This document shows, one piece after another, positions 1 through 7,860 of a DNA stretch of 26,733 nt. The notes under the pieces are model-generated. The model made no database searches. It saw nothing but the letters and a program-made list of their open reading frames with translations, and was not told the origin of the DNA. Source of the DNA: Moduliflexus sp964602655 (GTDB lineage: Bacteria > Moduliflexota > Moduliflexia > Moduliflexales > Moduliflexaceae); NCBI GenBank assembly GCA_964602655.1, contig CAZRSF010000084.1, positions 1-26,733 on the forward strand, read 5' to 3'. Made by a program: the position numbers and the translations under genes. Position 1 is the first letter of the stretch. Each line of letters begins with the position of its first letter.

Positions 1-59
1 TCTGGAATTGGAAACTCACATGTCAAGGAATAACTAATTGAGCAACAACTCTAATAGCT

Positions 60-1277
60 ATGAAAAAGACTTGTTCTATAGGAAGGGAACTATTTTATAT
101 TTCGATCAGTATAATCGCAACGTTTTCTGCTACCTTATTTTTTCTCAAATATGTAAGAGTTCCTTATGTATGGGCAGGAGCAGCCTGGTTTTTTGAAATC
201 TTATTCTGGTGTACTTTCCCGAAATCCCACTCCTTGAAATTAATGGTTTTTTATCTTAGCATCACCATTTTGACATTGACATGTTATGAAGCATATCTCT
301 TTTGGGGGAATAGTAATAGTGCATCCGCCCCAAGCCTTGAGCGATTTGAAGGAACATACCCAAGAGGGGTTTACGTATCGAATGACAAACTATTAGGCTA
401 TCGTTTGCACGCAGATACTTATGTGACCTCAAAAAAATACTATGGCAATGACGTAGTCTATGATGTCGCCTATACGATAGGCAATGACGGATTACGAGTC
501 AGTCCCCTTGCAAATTCGGAACGTCTTATGGGGAGTGTTTTATTTTTTGGGTGTTCTTTTACGTTTGGAATCGGTGTCAATGATGACGAAACGCTTCCCT
601 ATCAAGTTGGCCGCCTATCAAAAGGGTTATATCGCATTTATAATTTTGGTGTCGGTGGATATGGGCCGCACCAAATGTTATCGGCCATTGAGCATAGAAT
701 TGTCGAACATCTTACTGTCGGCCCCCCGCTCCCAACGGTTGCAATTTATCAAGCCATTCCTGATCACATTCAACGCGCAGCAGGTCTTGTCTTTTGGGAT
801 AAACAAGGCCCTCGTTATATTCTTGATCACAAAGGAAATGTCGTATTTTCAGGAAACTTCGATGATGGGAAGATTCCCGGACAAATCACGAAACAACTCA
901 ATAAATCGCATATTTACAGAAAAATTTTCGAGAGACAACGAACGATTAATAATAATGATATTGCGTTATTTTTAGGAATTGTCAAAAATTCGAAAGAATT
1001 ACTCGAAAAGCAATATCATGCCGAATTTCACATTATTTTTTGGGACGATCCGCATGACGAATTTCTTGAAAAAACTCTGGAAGAACTCAGAAGAAGTCAG
1101 TTTTCGGTGCATCTCGTTAGCGACATCTTACCTAATTATAAGAATGATCCTTCTCGATATAAAATCGCAAGAGATGGTCATCCTAATGCGAATGCCCATA
1201 AAATATTAGCGCAATACGTGATAGATCATATTCTCAATCAATCCGAAGGAACTCGAATTAACGCTGTCAAAGACTGA
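60..1277 (+). CDS. Membrane-anchored SGNH/GDSL-like hydrolase
   Basis: Probably an acyl-ester hydrolase or acyltransferase acting outside the membrane, for example on cell-surface polysaccharide; the substrate is unknown. The 405-aa product has about three hydrophobic segments in residues 11-82, then a soluble domain. SGNH block I is GCSFTFG at 164-170, with S166 as the likely nucleophile. A glycine block is GVGGYGPHQ at 197-205, and block V is DGHPN at 372-376, giving the Asp/His pair. The usual GxND block III is not obvious; IPDH at 233-236 lies in about the right place. No clear Shine-Dalgarno precedes the ATG; an AGGA lies too far upstream. Base composition is much more AT-rich than in dnaE just downstream, with many AAT, ATT and TTT codons, which suggests recent transfer or a surface-polysaccharide island ending here. 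Family assignment is fairly safe; the exact reaction is not. Confidence 0.75.
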   Translation: MKKTCSIGRELFYISISIIATFSATLFFLKYVRVPYVWAGAAWFFEILFWCTFPKSHSLKLMVFYLSITILTLTCYEAYLFWGNSNSASAPSLERFEGTYPRGVYVSNDKLLGYRLHADTYVTSKKYYGNDVVYDVAYTIGNDGLRVSPLANSERLMGSVLFFGCSFTFGIGVNDDETLPYQVGRLSKGLYRIYNFGVGGYGPHQMLSAIEHRIVEHLTVGPPLPTVAIYQAIPDHIQRAAGLVFWDKQGPRYILDHKGNVVFSGNFDDGKIPGQITKQLNKSHIYRKIFERQRTINNNDIALFLGIVKNSKELLEKQYHAEFHIIFWDDPHDEFLEKTLEELRRSQFSVHLVSDILPNYKNDPSRYKIARDGHPNANAHKILAQYVIDHILNQSEGTRINAVKD

Positions 1278-1372
1278 TAAGGTTGATAAGGCTGGTTCCT
1301 AATAAATCGAAACAAACACATCATTCATCGAGAATCAAGTGGCTTAATCGATCAGTTTTTGAGTTTTTTTAC

Positions 1373-4300
1373 ATGGCAACTCCAGAATTCGTTCATCTGC
1401 ATCTGCATACCGAATACAGCCTGTTAGACGGCGCAAACCGCATTGACAAGCTGATGAAAAAAGTCAAAGAACTCGGCATGTCGTCCGTCGCCATTACGGA
1501 TCACGGCAACATGTTCGGCGCGGTGCAGTTTTATCAGAAAGCCAAATACAGCGACCTCAAGCCGATTATCGGCTGTGAAGTCTATATCGCGCCGGAAAGC
1601 CGGCTCGATAAATCCTCCACGCACGGCATTTCCAGCGCCTCGAATCATCTTGTACTGCTGGCGAAAAACGAAGTCGGCTATAAAAACCTGATTAAGCTTG
1701 TCAGCGCAGGGTATTTAGACGGTTTTTATTACAAACCTCGCATTGACATGGAGATTCTCAGCCAGCACGCCGAAGGCTTGATCGGCCTGTCCGCCTGTCT
1801 GAAAGGCGCGATTCCGTATTGGTATAACCACGAAAACGAGGCCAAAGCCCGCGAGATTGCGGGGCAGTATCGCGACATCTTCGGCAAAGAAAATTTTTAT
1901 CTCGAATTGCAATATCACCACATTAAAGAGCAGGAAACCGCAAACAAATTCTTGCTGAAACTCGCGCAGGATTTCGGGCTGTCGGTTGTCGCCACCAACG
2001 ATTGCCACTATTTGAGCCAATCCGACGCCACGCCGCATGACGTATTGCTCTGTATTGGCACGGGGCGGCTCGTCAACGACGCGCAGCGCATGCGGTACGA
2101 TTCCCACGAATTTTACGTCAAATCACCGGCGGAAATGGCTGCCGTGTTCGGCGACTATCCCGAAGCGCTCGCCAATACGCTGAAAATCGCGGAACAGTGT
2201 CAATTCGCCTTCAAATTCGGCGAAAACATCCTGCCGGAATATGAAGTGCCGGAAGGACATACGTTCGATTCCTACATGGCGCAGATTGCCAGAGACGGGC
2301 TGGAAAACCGGCTCGCGGTGATTTTCCGTCACGAACCCGCCGAGCGCCACGCGCAAATTCGTCAGCAATATCAAGAACGGCTCGATATCGAATTGGATAT
2401 TATTCAGAAAATGGGCTACGCCGGATATTTTCTCATCGTCTGGGATTTTATCCATTACGCCAAAAGTCAGGACATCCCGGTCGGGCCGGGTCGCGGGTCC
2501 GCGGCGGGCAGTCTCGTGGCGTTTTGCATGACGATTACGGACATTGACCCGATCAAATATAATCTGCTGTTCGAGCGCTTTTTGAACCCGGAACGCGTGA
2601 GCATGCCCGATATTGACGTGGATTTCTGCATGAACCGGCGCGAAGAAGTCATCAAATACGTTTCGCGCAAATACGGCAAAGACAACGTGTCGCAGATCGC
2701 CACGTTCGGAACGCTCGGCGCAAAGGCCGTCATTCGCGACGTCGGGCGCGTCTTGAACGTTGCATACAGTGATGTGGATAAAATCGCCAAGCTGATCCCG
2801 AATCAACTGCATATCACGCTTGAACAGAGCTTGCAAGCTGTGCCGGAAATGCGGGAATTGAAGGAACGCGACCGGCAAATCAGCGAATTGCTGGATAATG
2901 CGCAAGTGCTGGAAGGTTTGACGCGCCACGTCTCGACGCATGCCGCCGGGGTCGTGATTTCCCCCAAGCCGCTCGTGGAATTCGTGCCGGTCTATCGCGG
3001 CACGAAAGAGGACGACGAAGTTTCGACGCAGTATCCGATGTCGGATTTGGAAAAAATCGGGCTGCTGAAAATGGACTTTTTGGGGCTGCGCAACCTGACG
3101 ATGATTCAGGATACGCTCGCGCTGATCAAAGAGAGCAAGGGCGAAACGGTGGACATCATGGATTTGCCGATGGATGACCGCCCAAGTTACGAACTCCTCT
3201 CACGCGGCCAGACGCTCGGCGTGTTCCAGCTTGAAAGTTCGGGGATGCGGGAACTGCTGCGCAAACTCAAGCCCGAAACCTTCGAAGACATTATCGCCGT
3301 GTTGGCGCTCTATCGCCCCGGCCCGCTCGGCAGCGGCATGGTGGACGATTTTATCGAGTGCAAACACGGACGCAAGCAGATTCAATACGCATTGCCCCAA
3401 TTAGAGGTGATCCTCAAGGAAACCTACGGCGTCATTATTTATCAGGAACAGGTCATGCAGATTTCGAACCTGTTGGCCGGTTTTTCTCTCGGCGAGGCCG
3501 ATTTGCTCCGCCGCGCGATGGGAAAAAAGAAAGTGGAAGAGATGGCGAAGCAGCGGGCGCGTTTTCTCGAAGGCACGCGCAAGAACAACATCTCGGACGC
3601 CAAAGCCGATGAAATTTTTAACCTGATGGAATATTTCGCCGGGTACGGGTTCAATAAATCGCATACTGCCGCCTACGCCCTGATTACGTTCCAGACCGCC
3701 TATTTGAAAGCGCATTATCCGGTGGAGTGCATGGCTGCGCTGCTGACCAGCGACATGGACAACACGGATCGCATCGTCAAGTACATCAACGAATGCCGCG
3801 ATATGGGGATCACGATTCTGCCGCCGGATGTGAACGAGAGCTACCGCACGTTTTCGGTCGCGGGCGACCATATCCGCTTCGGCCTCGCTGCCGTGAAAAA
3901 TGTCGGCGGCGGCGCGGTGGACGCGATTATCGAAAACCGCAAAGAGAAGGGCGCGTATAAGAGTTTGCAGGATTTTTGCGAACGGGTTGACCTGTCGAAA
4001 ATCAACAAGCGCGTCGTGGAAAGCCTGATCAAATGCGGCGCGTTCGACTTTACCGGCTGCGCCCGCGCCGCGATGGCCGGCGGCGTCGAACAACTGTTCG
4101 AGTTAGCGCAGCGCACGCAGAAAGAGCGTCAGAGCGGACAGGCGAATATCTTCGGCATGTTGGCTGGCAAGCCTTCCGGCTCGTCGGAGTCGTTTCAATT
4201 GCCGCAGATCAAAGAATGGGACGAATCCGAAAAGCTGAAACTCGAAAAAGAGGGGATCGGGTTTTACATCACCGGGCATCCGCTGGAAAAATATCTCTAT

Positions 4301-4867
4301 GCGATGCGGCAGATGACGACTGCCACGACGAGTTATTTGGCCGAATGCAGCGACGGCGTCCAGGTGTCGGTCGGCGGCCTTATCACGGATTATCGTAAAA
4401 AACTCACCAAAAAGGGCGATCAAATGGCGTTTTTCCGATTGGAAGACCTCGAAGGCGCAATCGAAGTGATTCTCGTGCCGCAGGTCTTCGAGGAATACAA
4501 CCGCATTTTACACGACGATATGCCGGTGATCGTGACCGGCATTCTGAACGTGGCGGAAGAAGAATTGCCGAAAATCCGAGCGCAGAAACTCCGTCCGATC
4601 CAGCAGGAATCCGCTGTCGCGCCGCAAGAGACCTGCTGCATGATCGAACTCCGCGCCGCGAAACTGCGCCGTCAGACCATGCAGCAGCTTCAGCAGCTTT
4701 TACAGCAATATCAGGGCGCATGTTCCGTCACGTTCAAATATGTTGACCGCGACAACGGCATCACCATGATTCGCGCCGGAGAAAAATTCGGCATCGCGCC
4801 GTCGCAGCAATTGTCTGACAAAATCGAAGAATTGCTCGGCAAAAGCAGCGTAGTCATGTCGCTATAG
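1373..4867 (+). CDS. dnaE: DNA polymerase III alpha subunit
   Basis: Catalytic subunit of the replicative polymerase holoenzyme. The 1164-aa length matches E. coli DnaE. The reading frame is open from an ATG at 1283, but homology begins at MATPEFVHLHLHTEYS, so the ATG at 1373 is chosen; no strong Shine-Dalgarno is seen there. The N-terminal PHP domain carries HLH (10-12), TDHG (42-45), CE (68-69), NH (91-92) and a later NDCHY. These look like intact metal ligands, several of which E. coli has lost. The palm shows GPGRGSAAGS, PDIDVDF at 412-418 and KMDFLGLR with D568, together the expected catalytic aspartates. A clamp-binding motif QANIFGM starts near residue 923, followed by an OB-fold region. 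No intein or interruption is present. Very secure. Confidence 0.97.
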   Translation: MATPEFVHLHLHTEYSLLDGANRIDKLMKKVKELGMSSVAITDHGNMFGAVQFYQKAKYSDLKPIIGCEVYIAPESRLDKSSTHGISSASNHLVLLAKNEVGYKNLIKLVSAGYLDGFYYKPRIDMEILSQHAEGLIGLSACLKGAIPYWYNHENEAKAREIAGQYRDIFGKENFYLELQYHHIKEQETANKFLLKLAQDFGLSVVATNDCHYLSQSDATPHDVLLCIGTGRLVNDAQRMRYDSHEFYVKSPAEMAAVFGDYPEALANTLKIAEQCQFAFKFGENILPEYEVPEGHTFDSYMAQIARDGLENRLAVIFRHEPAERHAQIRQQYQERLDIELDIIQKMGYAGYFLIVWDFIHYAKSQDIPVGPGRGSAAGSLVAFCMTITDIDPIKYNLLFERFLNPERVSMPDIDVDFCMNRREEVIKYVSRKYGKDNVSQIATFGTLGAKAVIRDVGRVLNVAYSDVDKIAKLIPNQLHITLEQSLQAVPEMRELKERDRQISELLDNAQVLEGLTRHVSTHAAGVVISPKPLVEFVPVYRGTKEDDEVSTQYPMSDLEKIGLLKMDFLGLRNLTMIQDTLALIKESKGETVDIMDLPMDDRPSYELLSRGQTLGVFQLESSGMRELLRKLKPETFEDIIAVLALYRPGPLGSGMVDDFIECKHGRKQIQYALPQLEVILKETYGVIIYQEQVMQISNLLAGFSLGEADLLRRAMGKKKVEEMAKQRARFLEGTRKNNISDAKADEIFNLMEYFAGYGFNKSHTAAYALITFQTAYLKAHYPVECMAALLTSDMDNTDRIVKYINECRDMGITILPPDVNESYRTFSVAGDHIRFGLAAVKNVGGGAVDAIIENRKEKGAYKSLQDFCERVDLSKINKRVVESLIKCGAFDFTGCARAAMAGGVEQLFELAQRTQKERQSGQANIFGMLAGKPSGSSESFQLPQIKEWDESEKLKLEKEGIGFYITGHPLEKYLYAMRQMTTATTSYLAECSDGVQVSVGGLITDYRKKLTKKGDQMAFFRLEDLEGAIEVILVPQVFEEYNRILHDDMPVIVTGILNVAEEELPKIRAQKLRPIQQESAVAPQETCCMIELRAAKLRRQTMQQLQQLLQQYQGACSVTFKYVDRDNGITMIRAGEKFGIAPSQQLSDKIEELLGKSSVVMSL

Positions 4868-4918
4868 TCATGAATTTTGTTTGACAATCGTATCTCTCTT
4901 TCCAAAAGGGATACGCGA

Positions 4919-5338
4919 ATGAGAGATCATCTTATGAGAAAGCTCCGGCAAAATGCGGGGATGACGTTGTTGGAAGTCTTGGTGGCGATGGCGGTGTTGG
5001 GCATGATGTTGAGCGGACTGACGGGGCTGTTGGTGCAGCAGCAGAAACTCGTCGCGCAAACAAAAAAAATGTTGGAAGCGCGTCTGCAAGCCACGCAAAT
5101 GATCGAAACCCTGAAAACGCTGCCGTTCGACCAGTTAGCAGAGACGGCGCCTGAGGTCGCAGCGTTACGCCAGCGAGATGCGCAGATCCTTGTGGAGAAT
5201 GTGGCGGACGCGCCGGGCTTGAAGCGTATTCTTGTGACAATTTCCTGGATCGCGCAAGGCGGGCGCGAATACCATTATCGTTTGGAAACGCTGCGTTCGC
5301 GCCATAACGTGAGCCGCGCCAACGGAGGCGCATTATGA
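4919..5338 (+). CDS. Type II secretion/type IV pilus minor pseudopilin, GspI/PilV-like
   Basis: A prepilin-like protein of 139 aa. A short basic leader ends in a glycine followed by MTLLEVLVAMAVLG, the class III prepilin signal: cleavage after Gly, Glu at +5 and a hydrophobic helix. The frame is open from a TTG at 4879, but the ATG at 4919 has an AAAAGGG ribosome site 8 nt upstream and is the better start. The C-terminal part is short and fits the GspI or PilV minor-subunit class. The stop overlaps the start of the next gene, so the two are translationally coupled. It would sit in the inner membrane and be processed by a prepilin peptidase not encoded here. Confidence 0.75.
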   Translation: MRDHLMRKLRQNAGMTLLEVLVAMAVLGMMLSGLTGLLVQQQKLVAQTKKMLEARLQATQMIETLKTLPFDQLAETAPEVAALRQRDAQILVENVADAPGLKRILVTISWIAQGGREYHYRLETLRSRHNVSRANGGAL

Positions 5339-5835
5339 TGACCACGCGCGTTCGGCGTTCTCAGAACGGCATGACGCTGCTGGAAGTGCTGGTGACATTA
5401 GGCGTCCTGTCAGTCATTTTCATCAGCACATTGCAATTCTATGCAAGCACCTACGCATTCCTGCGCAATCAGGAAGCGCTGACGAATGTCTTGCTGGATG
5501 CGAATCGCATTATGACGTTGCTTGCGGAGGATATTCGCGGCGCCGAGACGTTCTTGCCGGATGTTTCCGTGAATCAGTCGCGCACAGTGGTCGCCGCGTT
5601 CGAAATGCGTTCGAATCGTATCGTCTATTCAATCGCAGCCGAACATCCGACGACTCTGCGACGCTCCGTTCATACCGGAGACAACGAAACATTTGTCGAC
5701 CTTTCTTCGGTCGTCCGTTCTCTTTCCGTAGCAGACAAACATGGTCTTATTTCTGTCTCGCTCGTTCTTGACATCAAAGGAACAGGCCGCGCTGCGACCT
5801 ATCAAGTCGCGTCAGCGTATGCCATGAAACCATAA
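5335..5835 (+). CDS. Minor pseudopilin, GspJ/PilW-like
   Basis: A second prepilin-like protein, 166 aa. Leader residues 1-12 end in NG, followed by MTLLEVLVTLGVLSVIF, giving the peptidase site with Glu at +5 and the transmembrane/assembly helix. After the helix comes a region rich in TNVLLDANRIMTLLAEDIR, typical of the GspJ/PilW group, where an N-terminal helix packs against a beta domain. GGAGG at 5324-5328 is well spaced for ATGATG at 5335/5338, so either Met may be used. The start overlaps the stop of the upstream pseudopilin gene. It probably forms the tip complex with its two neighbours. Confidence 0.75.
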   Translation: MMTTRVRRSQNGMTLLEVLVTLGVLSVIFISTLQFYASTYAFLRNQEALTNVLLDANRIMTLLAEDIRGAETFLPDVSVNQSRTVVAAFEMRSNRIVYSIAAEHPTTLRRSVHTGDNETFVDLSSVVRSLSVADKHGLISVSLVLDIKGTGRAATYQVASAYAMKP

Positions 5836-5842
5836 GGCGCGT

Positions 5843-6259
5843 ATGCTCCACAATCAGCGCGGAAGCGCATTATTGCTTGTGATTGTCGTATTTGCAGTCA
5901 TGTTTGCCGTGTTAGGATTGACGCTTGATCAGGGAACGTCTTTCGCGCGCGACGTTCAGCAAAAAGGGAGAGAAGAAGCCGCCTTACAGCTTGCCGAAGG
6001 CGGCGTGGAATGGGCGTGTCAGCAGTTGCTCGCCGCTTCTGCCGAGTTTGTCAGGGAACAAACGATGACGCTGGAAACCGGTTCTGTCTCCATCTCAATC
6101 ACTCGAATCGCGCCATCGGGAATGCTCGAAGTGTTTTCCAAAGGGACGCTTCCGACATCCGGCGGACAGGCTGCCGTTCAGAAAGCAGTGCGCGTCCTGC
6201 TGACCGTAGATCGCGAGCAAGGCAACATCGTCATACATCAGTGGGACGCGGCGTTATAA
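5843..6259 (+). CDS. PilX/GspK-like minor pseudopilin
   Basis: A 138-aa protein starting MLHNQRGSALLLVIVVFAVMF. It has a basic leader, a Gly-Ser processing site and a hydrophobic helix without the usual Glu at +5. Lack of Glu5 is typical of PilX and GspK tip subunits. Residues around 45-60 (EEAALQLAEGGVEWA) match the conserved helix of the PilX N-terminal family. It starts 7 nt after the previous stop, with AAGGCG as a weak ribosome site, so it belongs to the same operon. It is much shorter than typical GspK, so PilX-like is the better label. The exact secretion or pilus system is not encoded nearby. Confidence 0.7.
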   Translation: MLHNQRGSALLLVIVVFAVMFAVLGLTLDQGTSFARDVQQKGREEAALQLAEGGVEWACQQLLAASAEFVREQTMTLETGSVSISITRIAPSGMLEVFSKGTLPTSGGQAAVQKAVRVLLTVDREQGNIVIHQWDAAL

Positions 6260-6280
6260 CCAACGCATTCGCGCGCGTAT

Positions 6281-6300
6281 GTCGAAACTGTTGTTTCGAC
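6281..6300. repeat. CGAAAC/GTTTCG palindromic repeat, copy 1
   Basis: GTCGAAAC and GTTTCGAC face each other across TGTT. The same core recurs at 14906-14933, 15009-15050 and 20609-20636, always in non-coding DNA. It may also serve as a transcription end for the pseudopilin genes. Confidence 0.6.
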
Positions 6301-6319
6301 GCATGATTACTGACCGTGA

Positions 6320-6412
6320 ACTCCCCTCCTGGGAGGGGTTGGGGGTGGGTTTTACTCTCAGGCTGTGGCGTTCGCGACTAACCCACCCCTTCCCCCTCCC
6401 AGGAGGGGAATC
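6320..6412. repeat. CCCCTCCTGGGAGGGG inverted-repeat element
   Basis: Two facing copies of CCCCTCC(TG/CA)GGAGGGG, at 6323-6338 and 6393-6408, are each joined to GGGTGGGT or ACCCACCC. The arms are imperfect. The same element, with perfect arms, is inserted in the NACHT-FGE gene at 12712-12782. It lies between convergent genes, so it might also end transcription from both sides. Confidence 0.75.
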
Positions 6413-6448
6413 CGTGGTTGCCTGCCAGATCGTCCTGCGTAACGTCAG

Positions 6449-6697
6449 TTACTGAAGTTGCGCGATCAACGCCGCCGTCGAAATCGCGATCAGTATCCAT
6501 AAACCGGTTTTCAACTGCGCGAAATGCGCCGACACCGCGCGATTTTGCGCTTCGCGATAGACGGTGTCGCGAGAATCTTCCGGCGAAAACAAATAACGAA
6601 CGACCTGTCCGATTTTCCTCATAAATGCAAAACTGACACGTTTCCGCGCATTCTCGACTTGACAAAACTGCGTTGCGGTAAAACTCATCGTTTTCAT
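6449..6697 (-). CDS. Small membrane protein with C-terminal anchor, unknown function
   Basis: An 82-aa protein I do not recognise. The soluble N-terminal part is basic (NARKRVSFAFMRKIG), and the C-terminus LWILIAISTAALIAQLQ is a single membrane helix, giving a tail-anchored layout. The start is chosen because GGGAGGAA (6704-6711, minus strand) sits 6 nt before the ATG at 6697, one of the best ribosome sites in the window. A TATAAT hexamer lies just upstream at 6717-6722, but it is too close to the ribosome site to be a confident -10. It is transcribed convergently with the pseudopilin operon. The strong initiation site and coherent sequence argue that it is real despite its size. Confidence 0.6.
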   Translation of the reverse strand: MKTMSFTATQFCQVENARKRVSFAFMRKIGQVVRYLFSPEDSRDTVYREAQNRAVSAHFAQLKTGLWILIAISTAALIAQLQ

Positions 6698-6759
6698 AAT
6701 TAGTTCCTCCCAATAAATTATAATGTACAGCATTATTCAGTGGTATTGACGCGATCTCA

Positions 6760-6808
6760 GGAGTGCAAAAGCGCAGCTTTTGCCGTCAAAGCTTCGCTTT
6801 GAGACTCC
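6760..6808. repeat. Tandem small hairpins
   Basis: GCAAAAGC/GCTTTTGC (6765-6783) and TCAAAGC/GCTTTGA (6786-6802) form adjacent hairpins enclosed by GGAGT and ACTCC. This is repeat-like non-coding structure in the gap between the small minus-strand gene and the LysR gene. Confidence 0.5.
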
Positions 6809-6874
6809 TTCGTGAAATTTTTGTGTATCTGACATTCCTATCGGTACGAGTCATTTCGTTCGAAGGAATCTCTT

Positions 6875-7015
6875 ATGTCTCAAAATAACAAGACGCCGAA
6901 CAAAGTCAAATCGTATGATCTGATGAGGGGCTTCATAATTTCTGATACCAGAGAACGACTATGGAACTTTACCATTTACGCAGTTTTATCGCCGTCGCCA
7001 ACGAAGGCCATCTGA
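6875..7015 (+). CDS. Possible 46-aa small protein or leader
   Basis: An ATG at 6875 is preceded by GAAGGA at a good 7-nt spacing and opens a 46-codon frame starting MSQNNKTPNKVKSYDL. The frame ends inside the 5' part of the LysR gene in another phase. It could be a leader peptide coupled to the regulator, the decayed 5' end of a lost gene, or chance. The sequence matches no family I know. The main support is the ribosome site, which is better than that of the LysR gene itself. Confidence 0.25.
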   Translation: MSQNNKTPNKVKSYDLMRGFIISDTRERLWNFTIYAVLSPSPTKAI

Positions 7016-7860
7016 CGCGAGCCGCGCAGCAACTCTACATCAGCCAGCCTGCCGTCAGCGCCCATATCAAAGCCCTGGAAGAAGAATTGGGCGTCACCCT
7101 GTTTGCCAGAACGCCGCAAGGAATGATCCTGACCAGCGAAGGCACGGTGTTAAAAACACAGGCCGAAAAATCGCTGAACACGATTAACGAACTGTTCCGG
7201 CAGGCCAAACGCTTGCAGCATGACCTCACCGGCACGGCCAAAATCGGATTGAATATCGATCCGGAACTGCTGAAAACCGCCGAGTTTTTTTCGGTCATGT
7301 CCACCAACTATCCGCTGTTAGAGTATCATTTCCTGCAACGTTCGACGTGGGAAGTCGTGGATGAATTGCGGCATGGTCAGATCGACGGCGGCTATATGTA
7401 CGGCGGCATTATCGCCCCGCAGCCGGACATTGTCTCCTGCATGTTACGCAATTACAACGTGATGGTGGTTGGCCCCGCCCGATGGAAAGAGCAGATCGAG
7501 CAGGCGGATTGGGAAGGACTGGCCGCGTTTCCCTGGGTCTGGACATCGAAACTCTGCGCGTTTTGCGATTTGGCGGTCAAGACGTTTCACGACCGCAATT
7601 TGAAGCCCGCCAAAGCGGTCATCGCCGACCATGAAGCCGCGATGCGGACATTAGTCATTTCAGGCGTCGGGCTGACGCTGATGCGGGAGGACGAAGCGCG
7701 TCAACTCGAACATGAAGGCAAGATCGCGATCTGGCATAACGAAAAGTTGGAAATCGAGCTGCATTTTGCCTATTTGCGGGCGCGTCAGGAAGACCCCGTC
7801 ATTCAGGCGATTCTGAACGGCATTTTTATCATCTGGAATCTGCAAGAGCCATGCATCTGA
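6961..7860 (+). CDS. LysR-family transcriptional regulator
   Basis: A 299-aa DNA-binding regulator. The N-terminal winged helix-turn-helix is canonical (MELYHLRSFIAVANEGHLT, then AAQQLYISQPAVSAHIKALE, then LGVTLFART), followed by a linker helix and a two-lobed effector domain from about residue 90. The ligand cannot be told. The ribosome site is weak. The last 10 nt overlap the next gene, so the regulator and the membrane glycosyltransferase-like protein are probably co-translated. That is unusual, because LysR genes are more often divergent from their targets. Family assignment is secure. Confidence 0.93.
   Translation: MELYHLRSFIAVANEGHLTRAAQQLYISQPAVSAHIKALEEELGVTLFARTPQGMILTSEGTVLKTQAEKSLNTINELFRQAKRLQHDLTGTAKIGLNIDPELLKTAEFFSVMSTNYPLLEYHFLQRSTWEVVDELRHGQIDGGYMYGGIIAPQPDIVSCMLRNYNVMVVGPARWKEQIEQADWEGLAAFPWVWTSKLCAFCDLAVKTFHDRNLKPAKAVIADHEAAMRTLVISGVGLTLMREDEARQLEHEGKIAIWHNEKLEIELHFAYLRARQEDPVIQAILNGIFIIWNLQEPCI

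Noticed and set aside
2123..2941. Long minus-strand reading frames inside dnaE
   Set aside because: They mirror the codon-position bias of dnaE, have no ribosome sites and show no family resemblance.
1373..4867. Intein or split gene in dnaE
   Set aside because: Length and order of motifs are those of an uninterrupted DnaE.
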